Of a stretch of 57,271 nt of DNA, positions 7,604 to 16,045 are shown in pieces. The DNA is from Actinomadura sp. KC216 (lineage in GTDB: Bacteria > Actinomycetota > Actinomycetes > Streptosporangiales > Streptosporangiaceae): NCBI RefSeq assembly GCF_004348535.1, contig NZ_SMJX01000013.1, positions 1 to 57,271 of the forward strand, given 5' to 3'. Each line of letters begins with the position of its first letter. Position 1 is the first letter of the stretch. The notes beneath the pieces were generated by a model. The model did not search any database, was not told the origin of the DNA, and was given only the letters and a program-made list of their open reading frames with translations. Both the position numbers and the translations under genes were made by a program.

Positions 7604-9268
7604 TCAATCGACCGGTGCGGTGCGCGTGTAAAGCTTTCCCTTGGCCCATATGTAGTTCACGTGACCCCATTCGACGACGCTGCGAATATCGGGGAAGAAA
7701 CCGGAGCCGAGGTCGTTGGCGCTGGTGTTGCAGAGGACCGGCAGCCCGCTGAGCTCCGCGTAGTGCCTGAGCAGCGCGTGGATCTCCGGGTTCTCCCGCT
7801 CGTTGACCGTCTGGAGGCGGGCCGTCCCGTCCAGGTGGCAGACGGCCGGGAGCCGCTCGGCCGCGTCCGGGCGCACGCGGTGGTCGTAGAGCATGTACGG
7901 GTCGGGCGTGCCGGGGTCGAAGAACCGCGGCGCGTCCTCCTCCGCGCAGATCGGCGCGACCGGCCGGTACGACTCGCGCCGCTTGATCCGGTTGAGCGTG
8001 ACCTTCATCTCCGGCGCGGTCGGCGCCGCCATGATGCTGCGGTTCCCGAGGGCGCGCGGCCCGAGCTCGGCCCGGCCGTGCAGGACGATCACCGGCTCCT
8101 GCGATTCGTGGAGGAGCCGGGCCAGGTCCTTGAGGGTGCAGTCGCGCGTGGACCAGCCCGCCGAATCCCATGGCGTGTCCCGGATCGACGGGCCGCTGTA
8201 GACGTCCCAGTCGACCGACTCGTAGCCGTGCTGGGCGACGAGGTCGCAGCAGACGGTGCCGATCGCGGACCCGGCGTCGTTCGGGAACGGCGGGATCCAC
8301 AGCTCCGCCAGGTTGCAGGAGCGCCGGATCGCGCTGTTCCACTTGATGTTCAGCGCGCACCCGCCGGCGTAGCAGAGGTTCCGGGGGCCCTTGTCGAGCT
8401 CGTCCAGGCGTGCGGCGAGCGTCCGGACCAGCACCTCTTCGAGGAAGTGGTGGAACGTCGTGAGGACGTCGTCGTCGCCGAAGCCGCTGGCCTTGGCCCG
8501 GAAGACCAGCTTCAGCAGCAGTGCCCGCTCGAATTCGAGCATCTGGTCGTGGGTCGTGACGGTCCCGGTCCTGGCGACCAGCTTCTCGAAGATCGCGTGA
8601 AAGCTTTCGAGAAGGGACGGCTGCCGGTGCCCCTTCGCGATGTAGGCCATGTACTTTCCGGCCAGCGAAAGGTCGTTCGGCCGGTACTCCTTGTACGGGG
8701 CGAAGTTCACGGCGAAGTACGTGTAGATGAACCCGCTCATCGGGAACAGATAGCCCAGGCATTCGAGTGGGCCGCCCGGAGAATAGTGGAAGAGCTGGGG
8801 GAAGGACATGCCGTCCCACGTCAGCACGAATGACGGTTCACCGCGCCGGCCGATGGGGCTGCAACAATAGGCGGAGTAGATGTGGCCGGCGATGTGATGG
8901 TAGGAACTGTACTCCCGGTCGAAGTAGGGGCTGAACGCGGCTTTTTTCGCCAGCGGATTGGCGCGTACGTCGTAGAGATGACCGTAGTCGCCCACCTCGA
9001 ACGGTACCGTCGCCCCGCCCACGGACACCCCGTACGGCGTCGTGTGCCAGCCGTCGACGACGACCGAGTCCACCTCGCCCCACTCGTATCCCATGTCGAG
9101 GAGCAGATCGGACAGCTCGCCGCGCGTCAGCCCGTACTCCGAGTAACGCGCATTGTTGTCGAGTTTCTCGATTTCGTAGCACCGGACGAGGCTGTTGTCC
9201 GAAAAGAGGGCGACGCTGCTGTCGTGACTCAACTTGATGCCCAGCGAGATTAATCGTTGATCGCGCAT
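7604..9268 (-). CDS. O-carbamoyltransferase (NodU/CmcH/TobZ family)
   Basis: This 554-aa enzyme should use carbamoyl phosphate and ATP to carbamoylate a hydroxyl group. The N-terminal Kae1-like domain shows LSHDSS (His15-Asp16), a metal-type HxxxH (His125/His129, in YHHIAGHIYSAY) and TWDG. The C-terminal domain has the family block GRAELGPRALGNRS, which builds the carbamoyl phosphate site. It is the first gene of the halogenase operon, 39 bp before the A-T gene, so the chlorinated hydroxy amino acid or the FkbM-linked product is the likely acceptor. Codon 6 (9253-9251) is TTA, rare in such genomes, so translation of the operon leader gene may depend on a bldA-type tRNA. The ATG at 9268 follows GGGAC. 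Confidence 0.9.
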   Translation of the reverse strand: MRDQRLISLGIKLSHDSSVALFSDNSLVRCYEIEKLDNNARYSEYGLTRGELSDLLLDMGYEWGEVDSVVVDGWHTTPYGVSVGGATVPFEVGDYGHLYDVRANPLAKKAAFSPYFDREYSSYHHIAGHIYSAYCCSPIGRRGEPSFVLTWDGMSFPQLFHYSPGGPLECLGYLFPMSGFIYTYFAVNFAPYKEYRPNDLSLAGKYMAYIAKGHRQPSLLESFHAIFEKLVARTGTVTTHDQMLEFERALLLKLVFRAKASGFGDDDVLTTFHHFLEEVLVRTLAARLDELDKGPRNLCYAGGCALNIKWNSAIRRSCNLAELWIPPFPNDAGSAIGTVCCDLVAQHGYESVDWDVYSGPSIRDTPWDSAGWSTRDCTLKDLARLLHESQEPVIVLHGRAELGPRALGNRSIMAAPTAPEMKVTLNRIKRRESYRPVAPICAEEDAPRFFDPGTPDPYMLYDHRVRPDAAERLPAVCHLDGTARLQTVNERENPEIHALLRHYAELSGLPVLCNTSANDLGSGFFPDIRSVVEWGHVNYIWAKGKLYTRTAPVD

Positions 9269-9472
9269 GTCCCGGCTTCTGTTGTCCGAGCTTCGATTGT
9301 CATCCCAGGCTTCGTTGCCGAGCGCTGATGTTACGCGCGAGAACTCGTCACTTCAAGCGCCGCCGATAGAACGATTTCGGACGCACCGCAGACCGCGTTT
9401 TTCAGGGGCCCATGCTGTGACGGAAGGGACGTAAGTGAAAGGCGCCTCGCGATTGAGGGAAACAGCGGATAG
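9269..9472. promoter_or_regulatory. Divergent intergenic region upstream of the halogenase operon
   Basis: These 204 bp separate the minus-strand carbamoyltransferase operon from a plus-strand hypothetical gene and must hold the operon promoter. GCTTC repeats three times on one strand (9275, 9290, 9309), twice followed within two bases by TTG. I could not pick a convincing -35/-10 pair. Confidence 0.4.
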
Positions 9473-10030
9473 ATGTCAGAATCAGCTGTGGCTTCATCGG
9501 TGAAGGCGGCGATGGCGGTGGAATCGATGGCGTGGAATAGGGTCGGCCATGACATCATGCGCGCTGTCACCGATCCCTACGCCCTGTATTGCATCGCACT
9601 CGGCCACGCTCACGACGCCGCACAATTGCGCGAGCGAACCGTCGACGGGCGCCTTACGCTCGTCATCACCACGCTGGCGATGGTCAGCGCCAGCGGCCTG
9701 GCCGGCTGCGGCGAGCGCTGCGGAAGGGCCCATCCCGCCGACATCACGCCGTCGCTGCGGGAGCTGGCGGACGCCGACGGCGCCGAGCTCCGTTCCCTGA
9801 CGCCCCCGCAGGCCGCCGCGCTCGGCGCGCTCTACCGCACCCAGACCGCGGCGGGCTATCTCGGTGACACCGTGCTCGCCGCCTGCGGCGCCGCGCTGGT
9901 CGCGCACGCGGAGAACATCCCGCTGCTCACCACGCCCCGGGCCCGGTACTGCTACGTCACCGGCCGGCCGGCGTCGCTCGCCACCCGCATCGAGATCGAC
10001 TCCGTGCCCGACGCGGGTGATCACCCTTGA
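9473..10030 (+). CDS. Hypothetical protein, weakly PIN-domain-like
   Basis: I do not recognise this 185-aa protein with certainty. The segment GDTVLAACGAALVAHAENIPLLTT resembles the C-terminal core of PIN nucleases, where an Asp precedes an Ala-rich helix and a PLLTT-like strand. The usual N-terminal Asp of PIN toxins is not evident, and no antitoxin-like partner lies upstream. Codon usage fits the surrounding genes, and the antisense frame of similar length looks like a shadow. The ATG at 9473 follows GAGGGAAA at a rather long spacing; an in-frame ATG further in is possible. It stands alone at the head of the plus-strand block, and its link to the product is unknown. Confidence 0.5.
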   Translation: MSESAVASSVKAAMAVESMAWNRVGHDIMRAVTDPYALYCIALGHAHDAAQLRERTVDGRLTLVITTLAMVSASGLAGCGERCGRAHPADITPSLRELADADGAELRSLTPPQAAALGALYRTQTAAGYLGDTVLAACGAALVAHAENIPLLTTPRARYCYVTGRPASLATRIEIDSVPDAGDHP

Positions 10031-10167
10031 GATTTGAATGCTTTTAGGTGAAGATTTGCCGTGCCAACGGTGAGAACGCCACGCCGAGTAGACGACCGAC
10101 CGTTCTTTTGTTGCAGGACCACAAAGGCCGGCGCCCGATTTCTACTGTGCGGGAAAGGGCTCGCGAT

Positions 10168-11058
10168 ATGGACGTGCCGACGACGAACAGTGGTGCCCGG
10201 CTCGTGGTGCTGGGAACGTCTTCCGGGGTCGGAAAGACGCTCATCACGATGGCCATCTGCCGGTGGTTGCGCGACCAGGGGGTGTCGGTGACGCCGTTCA
10301 AGTCGCTCTCGATGGAGGAGGGCCCGGCGGGTTACCCCGTGCCACCGGACGGCGTGATCCACTTCCACCAGGCGTACCAGGCCATAGCGGCGGGCGTGGC
10401 ACCGGAACGGGACATGAACCCGATCGCCATCTGGACGACTCCGGACGGCGTCGCGACCTCCGTCCGGGGGCAGCGGACGAGCGACTGGCTCTTCCAGGAA
10501 CCGGCCACCCTGCGCACCAGCCGCAGCCGCGCCGAGGTCCTCGACGCCTACCGCGGGCTGGAGCGACGTCACGACGCCGTCATCGCCGAAGGGTGCGGCA
10601 GCCCCGTCGAGATGAATCTCAAGGAGCGGGACGTCACCAATCTCTGGCTCGCCGAAGCGACCGACGCCTCGTGCATTCTGGTGTGCACCACGGTCCTGAC
10701 CGGGGTGTTCGCGGCATTGCTGGGAACGCTGGATCTCATGACGCCGGGTGAGCGGCGGCGCGTGGTGGGTTTCGTGGTCAACCGGTTCGACGGCGACCAC
10801 GGTGATTTCGACTCCGCGGTGGAGATCCTCGAGACGTGCGCGGGGATACCCTGTCTCGGCGTCATCCCGCATTTCCCGGACGGCCCGCTGGCCGGACCGG
10901 TGCCGACCGGTCCGGAGATGGCCAGGCGCATGGCGCACTCGGCCGAACTCGAGGAACGGATCAGCGCGTGGACGGCACACGTCGCCGGGCACATGGACTT
11001 CGCGAAGATGATGGACGCCGTGAACGCCGGTGGCACGCGGGTCTCGCTCGAACATTGA
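10168..11058 (+). CDS. CobQ/BioD-like P-loop amidoligase without glutaminase domain
   Basis: This 296-aa protein resembles the N-terminal synthetase domain of cobyric acid synthase. It has the P-loop GTSSGVGKT followed by VTPFKSLSM, and the block EGCGSPVEMNLKERDVTN, which matches the CobQ EGAGSPAEINLR-type motif better than dethiobiotin synthetase. Full CobQ is about 480-500 aa with a C-terminal triad GATase; here the protein stops after the synthetase domain. It may use free ammonia or an amine to make an amide through an acyl phosphate, or carboxylate an amine as BioD does. I chose ATG 10168, after GGAAAGG, because the longer in-frame extension (from 10048) has no family resemblance. The stop overlaps the TTG start of the exporter gene. 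Confidence 0.75.
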   Translation: MDVPTTNSGARLVVLGTSSGVGKTLITMAICRWLRDQGVSVTPFKSLSMEEGPAGYPVPPDGVIHFHQAYQAIAAGVAPERDMNPIAIWTTPDGVATSVRGQRTSDWLFQEPATLRTSRSRAEVLDAYRGLERRHDAVIAEGCGSPVEMNLKERDVTNLWLAEATDASCILVCTTVLTGVFAALLGTLDLMTPGERRRVVGFVVNRFDGDHGDFDSAVEILETCAGIPCLGVIPHFPDGPLAGPVPTGPEMARRMAHSAELEERISAWTAHVAGHMDFAKMMDAVNAGGTRVSLEH

Positions 11059-12410
11059 CCCCGCGGCGGCTCTCGAACGGCATCGCCTACTTCGGCATCG
11101 TCTGGTTCGGGCTGGCGATCTCCCAGCTCGCCAGCGCGACCACCAACTTCGCGCTGACGGTGTGGCTCTGGCAGCGCAGCCACCAGGCGTCCCCGGTCGC
11201 CCTGCTCGAACTGTGCTCGTTCGCCGCGGTCGTCGGCCTGAGCCCGGTCGCCGGGATGCTCACCGACCGGTGGGGGCGCTACCGGACGCTGATGCTGAGC
11301 AACCTGGTCGGGGCGCTGGTCATGGCGTTCCTCTGGGGGCTGTACGGGCTGGACAACCTCCAGGCCGGGTTCATCTATGTGGCGATGCTCGCGCTGGGCG
11401 CGAGCCTGACGCTGCAGTTCCCGGCGATGATGTCGCTGATCACGGTGACGGTGCCGTCCCGGCACTACGCGCGCGCGAACGGGCTCGTGTCGCTCGCCGT
11501 CTCCGTGGCCGGGATCGGGGCCCCCGTGCTCGGCGCCGCGCTGCTCCAGTCCGCGGGGCTCGCCACGATCCTGGTGATCGACGTCCTGAGCTACGCGGTG
11601 GCCGCCGTCACCCTGCTGGCCGTCCGGGGCGAGAAGCGCGCTCCGGCGGGCCCTGCGCCGTCCGGGAAGCGGGCTGCCTGGCGGTCGGACCTGACGCTCG
11701 GCTTCCGGTACATCGCCAGGGAACGCGGCCTGCTCGCGCTGCAGCTGTGCTTCTTCGCGTTCTTCTTCTCCAGCATGCTGGGCGTCCTGCAAGCGCCGAT
11801 GATCCTGGCCAGGACGGAGGGGAACGCGGTGCTGGCGGGGACGCTCTCGGCCGCCGGGATCGGCGGCCTGCTCGGCAGCCTCGCGACGACCGTGTTCGGC
11901 ACCGCGGGACGCTCGCCGCTGCGGGTGATCTTCCTGGGGTTCGTGCTCACCGGGCTGGCGGGCCAGCTGCCGCTCGCGGTCACCACCGAACCGGTCGCGT
12001 GGTTCGCGGCCTCGTTCGCCGCCGGTCTCATCCTGCCCGCGGTGCTGGCCGCCCACCAGTCGCTCTGGCAGCACACCATCCCGGACGACCTCCAGGGGCG
12101 GGTCTTCGCGGCGCGGCGCATCATCACCGAGTCGGCGGGGCCGGTCGCGATGCTGTCGGCGGGGCCGCTGGCCGACTACGTCTTCGAGCCGGGCATGCGG
12201 GGACGGCTGGGCTCGGTGGCCGGGCCGCTGGTGGGCACCGGTCCCGGGTCGGGCATGGCGCTCATCCTGCTGCTGGCCGCGCTGCTGTCGGTCGCGACGG
12301 GCCTCGTCGGGATGCGGCTGAAGTCGGTGCGCGCGCTGGAAAGCGACACCCGGCGCGGCCTTGGGGACCACATCGACGCGCCGCCGGAACGGCGCTTCGA
12401 TCCCGCCTGA
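11055..12410 (+). CDS. MFS exporter, EntS-like
   Basis: This 451-aa membrane protein has about 12 predicted hydrophobic helices. The typical MFS loop GMLTDRWGRYRTL lies between helices 2 and 3, and the layout resembles the enterobactin-exporter (MFS_3) family. It probably exports the cluster product or a precursor and may give self-protection. No ATG or GTG lies in frame near the first helix. TTG at 11055 overlaps the stop of the CobQ-like gene (TTGA), so coupled translation is the best start model. A 10-bp tandem repeat begins at its stop codon. The second exporter (16046-17404) is a different MFS subtype. Confidence 0.82.
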   Translation: MTPRRLSNGIAYFGIVWFGLAISQLASATTNFALTVWLWQRSHQASPVALLELCSFAAVVGLSPVAGMLTDRWGRYRTLMLSNLVGALVMAFLWGLYGLDNLQAGFIYVAMLALGASLTLQFPAMMSLITVTVPSRHYARANGLVSLAVSVAGIGAPVLGAALLQSAGLATILVIDVLSYAVAAVTLLAVRGEKRAPAGPAPSGKRAAWRSDLTLGFRYIARERGLLALQLCFFAFFFSSMLGVLQAPMILARTEGNAVLAGTLSAAGIGGLLGSLATTVFGTAGRSPLRVIFLGFVLTGLAGQLPLAVTTEPVAWFAASFAAGLILPAVLAAHQSLWQHTIPDDLQGRVFAARRIITESAGPVAMLSAGPLADYVFEPGMRGRLGSVAGPLVGTGPGSGMALILLLAALLSVATGLVGMRLKSVRALESDTRRGLGDHIDAPPERRFDPA

Positions 12411-12435
12411 ACGAACCTGAACGAACCTGAACGAA
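12406..12435. repeat. Three perfect tandem copies of a 10-bp unit
   Basis: CCTGAACGAA occurs three times without mismatch (12406-12415, 12416-12425, 12426-12435). The first copy contains the TGA stop of the exporter gene. One unit per helical turn could present three identical faces to a regulator, or it may be simple slippage. Confidence 0.9.
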
Positions 12436-12529
12436 TAGGCGTACACCACCTCGAACAAATGGCATATTACCTCGATAATGAGGCAGGGAATTGTCCTCAC
12501 GGGGTTCTGACGGGGAGAGGTGATGCGAC
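12436..12529 (+). promoter_or_regulatory. Leader of the methyltransferase gene with inverted repeat
   Basis: This AT-richer spacer contains the dyad CCTC-N6-GAGG at 12470-12483, with GATAAT as spacer. A strong ribosome binding site, GGGGAGAGG, ends about 10 bp before the GTG at 12530 and decides that start. An earlier ATG at 12522 is in another frame and closes quickly. Confidence 0.45.
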
Positions 12530-13345
12530 GTGACCACGCCCGGTTACGTCTTCGACAGCGCGGGTGAGGCGGAGCGCCTCCAGGTACAGGCGGAGGTCTG
12601 GTCCGGCGACGTCGAGGCCATGCTCGACGAAATCGGCATCGGTGCGGGGGCCACATGCGTCGACGTCGCCTGCGGCCCGGCCGGAATATTAGAACCGCTG
12701 TCGCGCAGGGTCGGCGCGACCGGAAAGGTCGTCGCGGTGGACAGGACACCGCACCTGCTGGAGGCCGCCCGGGAGCACTGCCGGAAACACGGCCTCGAAA
12801 ACGTCGAGTTCGTCCTCGCCGACGCCCGGAAGACGACGCTGCCGCGGGGGTCGTTCGACTTCGTCCACTCCCGTTTCCTGCTGCTGCTGTTCGAGGACTA
12901 CGGCGATTTCCTCACCGAGATGATCGAGCTCGCCCGGCCGGGCGGGGTGATCTGCTGCCAGGAGTCGGACCAGGCCGCCTGGGACTACTTCCCGACGCCA
13001 CCGTCGTGGCCCGGGGTGAAGGACGTGATCGAACGCGCCTTCGCCACGTTCGGCGGCGACCCCAACATCGGCCGGCGGCTGGTGCACATCATGCGCGAGC
13101 GCGGGCTGGACGACGTCCGGGCCCGCGCCGCCGTGCGCGCCCTGCAGGGCGGCCATCCCTACATGCAGATGCCGCTCATCCTGCTCAGCCGCATGCACGA
13201 CACCATCCTCGAACACGGGCTGCTCGGACCGGAGGAGTTCGACGCCGCGTTCGCCGAGATGCAGGCGGCCGTCGACGATCCCGCAACGTGGGAGATCACC
13301 TTCGCGCTGACCCAGATCTGGGGCCGGCGCCCGATCGCGGCCTGA
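12530..13345 (+). CDS. Class I SAM-dependent methyltransferase
   Basis: This 271-aa Rossmann methyltransferase has motif I CVDVACGPAGILEPLS, motif II KVVAVDRT, DAR before the acidic loop, and the post-motif region ARPGGVICCQES. It looks like a small-molecule (UbiE/Tam-like) enzyme; O-, N- or C-methylation cannot be told apart. The GTG start is set by the GGGGAGAGG site. Codon 54 (12689-12691) is TTA, so bldA-type control is possible. It precedes the class V aminotransferase gene by 28 bp, and the two are probably co-transcribed. A second methyltransferase of the same fold (44737-45549) shares little visible sequence beyond the SAM motifs. Confidence 0.85.
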   Translation: MTTPGYVFDSAGEAERLQVQAEVWSGDVEAMLDEIGIGAGATCVDVACGPAGILEPLSRRVGATGKVVAVDRTPHLLEAAREHCRKHGLENVEFVLADARKTTLPRGSFDFVHSRFLLLLFEDYGDFLTEMIELARPGGVICCQESDQAAWDYFPTPPSWPGVKDVIERAFATFGGDPNIGRRLVHIMRERGLDDVRARAAVRALQGGHPYMQMPLILLSRMHDTILEHGLLGPEEFDAAFAEMQAAVDDPATWEITFALTQIWGRRPIAA

Positions 13346-13373
13346 ACCGGGAGAGGCGGACGAGGACGATCGC

Positions 13374-14528
13374 ATGAAAGCACCGCTCGACCGTGACCGG
13401 TTCCCCGTGTGCCGGCGCTGGGCCTACCTCGACCATGCCGCGATCGCGCCCGTCCCGCTGCCGGCGGCGGAGGCCATGCGCGAGCATGCGCTGGAGCTGG
13501 CGCGCGACGGGGCGCTCGCCTACGACGACCACGCCGCCGCCGTCGAGCGGGTGCGCGCGGCGGCGGCGCGGCTGATGGGCGTCCCCGCCACGGACGTCGC
13601 GTTCGTCAAGAACACCACCGAGGGGCTCGCGTTCGTCGCCTCCGGCCTGGACTGGAAGCCCGGAGACCGGGTCGTGGTGCCCGCCCTGGACTTCCCCTCG
13701 ACCGTGTTCCCCTGGACGACGCTCGCCGGCCGGGGCGTGTCGGTCGCCTTCGTCCATCCCCGCGGCCCGGGCCGCACCCTGCCGTTCTCGGCCTACGCCG
13801 AGGTCATCGACGCGGGTCCGGCGCCGAGGCTGGTGGCCGTGAGCTGGGTGCAGTTCGCGCGCGGCTGGCGGACGGACCTCGCCGAGCTGGCACGGCTGTG
13901 CCGGGAGCGGGGGACGCTGCTGTGCGTCGACGCCATCCAGGGGCTCGGCGTCCTCCCGGCCCGGCTGGAGGAGTGGGGCGTCGACTTCGCCGCGGCCGAC
14001 GGGCACAAGTGGATGCTGGGCCCGGCGGGCGCCGGGGTGCTGTACGTGCGCCGGTCCCGCCTCGACCTGCTGCGTCCGCTGGAACCGGGCTGGGCCTCGG
14101 TCCGCGACCCGGGCCTGTGGGACTCGCTGGCGTTCGATCCGGACGACACGGCGCGGCGCCTGGAGGGCGGCATGCTCAACGCCGCCGGGATCCTGGGGCT
14201 GGGCGCCTCCCTCGACCTGCTGCACGCCGCGACGGTGGAGCGGGTGTGGGAGCACATCGACGGGCTGTGCGACCTGGCGAGCGCGGAACTCACCGAGGCC
14301 GGGGCGACCATCCTGTCGGACCGTACGGCCGGGGGTCGGTCGGGGATCGTGACGTTCACCGTGCCGGGGGTGGATCCGGAGACGGCCGTCGCGCAGCTGA
14401 GGACGGCCGGCGTGGTCTGCTCCGCCCGCGGCAAGGGGCTGCGCATCTCCCCGCACGGCTACACCACCGAGGAGGACATCGGCCGCCTGGTCCGCACCAT
14501 CACGGTCCTGGCCCGAGCCGCGGCGTAG
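13374..14528 (+). CDS. PLP-dependent class V aminotransferase / cysteine desulfurase-like enzyme
   Basis: This 384-aa fold-type I PLP enzyme has YLDHAAIAPVP at the N-terminus, KNTTEG in the cofactor region, LCVDAIQGLG with the PLP-binding Asp, and ADGHKWMLGPAG with the Schiff-base Lys. The family covers cysteine desulfurases, isopenicillin N epimerase-like racemases and C-S or C-N lyases. No scaffold or sulfur carrier partner is nearby, so a role on a pathway amino acid is more likely than Fe-S assembly. It is not the obvious enzyme for transaminating 4-aminophenylpyruvate, which is usually left to housekeeping class I enzymes. Its stop lies inside a 15-bp tandem repeat shared with the convergent HpaB gene. 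Confidence 0.82.
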   Translation: MKAPLDRDRFPVCRRWAYLDHAAIAPVPLPAAEAMREHALELARDGALAYDDHAAAVERVRAAAARLMGVPATDVAFVKNTTEGLAFVASGLDWKPGDRVVVPALDFPSTVFPWTTLAGRGVSVAFVHPRGPGRTLPFSAYAEVIDAGPAPRLVAVSWVQFARGWRTDLAELARLCRERGTLLCVDAIQGLGVLPARLEEWGVDFAAADGHKWMLGPAGAGVLYVRRSRLDLLRPLEPGWASVRDPGLWDSLAFDPDDTARRLEGGMLNAAGILGLGASLDLLHAATVERVWEHIDGLCDLASAELTEAGATILSDRTAGGRSGIVTFTVPGVDPETAVAQLRTAGVVCSARGKGLRISPHGYTTEEDIGRLVRTITVLARAAA

Positions 14529-14584
14529 CCAGGAGCCGCGTAGACAGGAGCCGCGTAGTCACGAGCCGAGTGATCAGGAGCCGG
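14525..14584. repeat. Four imperfect tandem copies of a 15-bp unit between convergent genes
   Basis: Units begin at 14525, 14540, 14555 and 14570, with consensus GTAGNCAGGAGCCGC. The array covers the TAG stop of the aminotransferase gene and the last codons and stop of the hydroxylase gene, so the ends of both coding regions are made of repeat. I see no stem-loop of terminator quality here. Confidence 0.85.
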
Positions 14585-16013
14585 GCAGTACGAGCCAGCC
14601 GCGCGCGTACTGCTCGGCCTTCTCCCGGTCGAACATCTGGAGGAACCGCTCCCGCAGCACGTCCGGCGGGCCGAGGTAGAAGCGCTCGTAGAGCAGATGA
14701 CGGCCGCCGAACGCCCCCACCGCCAGCTCGGACGCCAGCCGCAGCAGCGCCGCGTGCTCGTCGGGGCTCAGCACGTCGCCGGTGAAGTAGTCGCGCAGCA
14801 GCTCCGCGGCGGGGCCGGACAGGTCGCGCTCGGACGGGCCCATGATCAGCCCGCTGGACCCGATCAGCTGCAGGAACTCCCCGAACCGGGGGAAGAACAT
14901 GCTGGCCAGGACGGACGAGGAGCCGAGCGGCGGCGTCGCGGGCAGGTGCCGCCCGCCCGGGCCGGGCGCCGCCGTCGCCTCCGCCGCGGTGACCAGCGCG
15001 CGGAGGCTCTCCACCATCGCCGCCATCTCGCCCAGCATCACGCGGGTGGGCGGCTGCCGGTCCCGGCCGCTCGCGCGGGCGAGCAGCCCGGCGACGCCGA
15101 CGAGGAGCTCCGCCTTCACCGCCGCGCGGACCGACGTCTGGTGCCACTGGTAGGTGGTCATCGCCGTCTCCGCGCGTAACGCGTTGGCCAGCTCCACGTC
15201 CCCGTCGATGAACACGAGGTCCCGGGGGACGACGGCGTCCTCGAACACGCACAGCGCGTCCATCTCGTCGAAGCGTTCGCTCAGCGGCGCGTCGAAGAGC
15301 GGCGCGTCGCGCGCCAGCGGATCGCGGCAGAGCAGGCGCAGACCGGGCGCGTCGGCCGGGAGCGCGAACGCGAGCGTCTGGGCGGCCTCGTCCGGGCCGA
15401 GCGGCCGGAACGGGTAGACGAGCAGCGCGTCCGCGACCGGCGCGAGCGTCGCCAGCATCTTCATCCCGCGCACCACGATGCCCTCGCTCGTCTCCCCCAC
15501 CTTGCGGAGGGTCAGCGGCTCGCCCGTCCCGGCGAGGTGCCGGTCGCGGGGCGGATCGCTGATGGCGTGCGTGTGGCACAGGTTGAGCTTCCGCGCGTGC
15601 CGGTAGTAGCCACGGACGTTGTCGGCGAACCGCGGATCGCGGCGGCCGAAGAAGTCGCTGCGGGCGTACCAGCTCGCCAGCAGCGTCGCCAGGAAGTCGG
15701 GGCTGCGGCCCATGAGGCCCGCCGTGGCCCGCGCGACGATCTCGAACGCGCGGCCGCGGGCGGCGACGCCGGCCGCGTCGGTGGCCAGGGCGTAGGACCA
15801 GGGGACGGTCTCGCCGGTCTCCTGGCACGTCGTCATCAGGTCGTCGCGCGCGTCCGGGTCGTGGTGCAGGTCCATCAGCGCGGCGATCGAGTTCGCGCTG
15901 CCGCGCAGCGCGCTGTGGGAGGTCACGTCGGCGACCCGGGACCCGCCGACGACGACGTCGCGGCCGTCCCGGAGGTCCGAGAGGTACTGCTTGCCCGTGC
16001 GTGCGTGGGTCAT
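14574..16013 (-). CDS. HpaB-family FADH2-dependent aromatic hydroxylase
   Basis: This 479-aa protein fits the large oxygenase component of 4-hydroxyphenylacetate 3-hydroxylase. Evidence includes the N-terminal TGKQYLSDLRDGRDVVVGG with VADVTSH, the central CHTHAISDPPRDR stretch, GIVVRGMKMLATLAPVAD, and the C-terminal FGGRHLLYERFYLG. Such enzymes hydroxylate next to a phenol or aniline; in this cluster a 4-amino- or 4-hydroxyphenyl substrate is plausible. They need a flavin reductase (HpaC). None is encoded next to it, so one in trans is expected. Codon 279 (15179-15177) is TTA. The start at 16013 gives the family N-terminus. It is followed upstream by an exporter gene and a FemAB/GNAT gene on the same strand. 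Confidence 0.88.
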   Translation of the reverse strand: MTHARTGKQYLSDLRDGRDVVVGGSRVADVTSHSALRGSANSIAALMDLHHDPDARDDLMTTCQETGETVPWSYALATDAAGVAARGRAFEIVARATAGLMGRSPDFLATLLASWYARSDFFGRRDPRFADNVRGYYRHARKLNLCHTHAISDPPRDRHLAGTGEPLTLRKVGETSEGIVVRGMKMLATLAPVADALLVYPFRPLGPDEAAQTLAFALPADAPGLRLLCRDPLARDAPLFDAPLSERFDEMDALCVFEDAVVPRDLVFIDGDVELANALRAETAMTTYQWHQTSVRAAVKAELLVGVAGLLARASGRDRQPPTRVMLGEMAAMVESLRALVTAAEATAAPGPGGRHLPATPPLGSSSVLASMFFPRFGEFLQLIGSSGLIMGPSERDLSGPAAELLRDYFTGDVLSPDEHAALLRLASELAVGAFGGRHLLYERFYLGPPDVLRERFLQMFDREKAEQYARGWLVLPGS

Positions 16014-16045
16014 GGCCTCATCCTCGCCCCCAATCCGGCAAAGGG

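Noticed and set aside
5621..8833. Long plus-strand frame of over 1000 codons
   Set aside because: It is antisense to the A-T and carbamoyltransferase genes, has low-complexity Arg/Val/Gly/Asp composition and no family motifs.
10168..11058. Cobalamin biosynthesis gene
   Set aside because: No glutaminase domain and no other cobalamin genes nearby.
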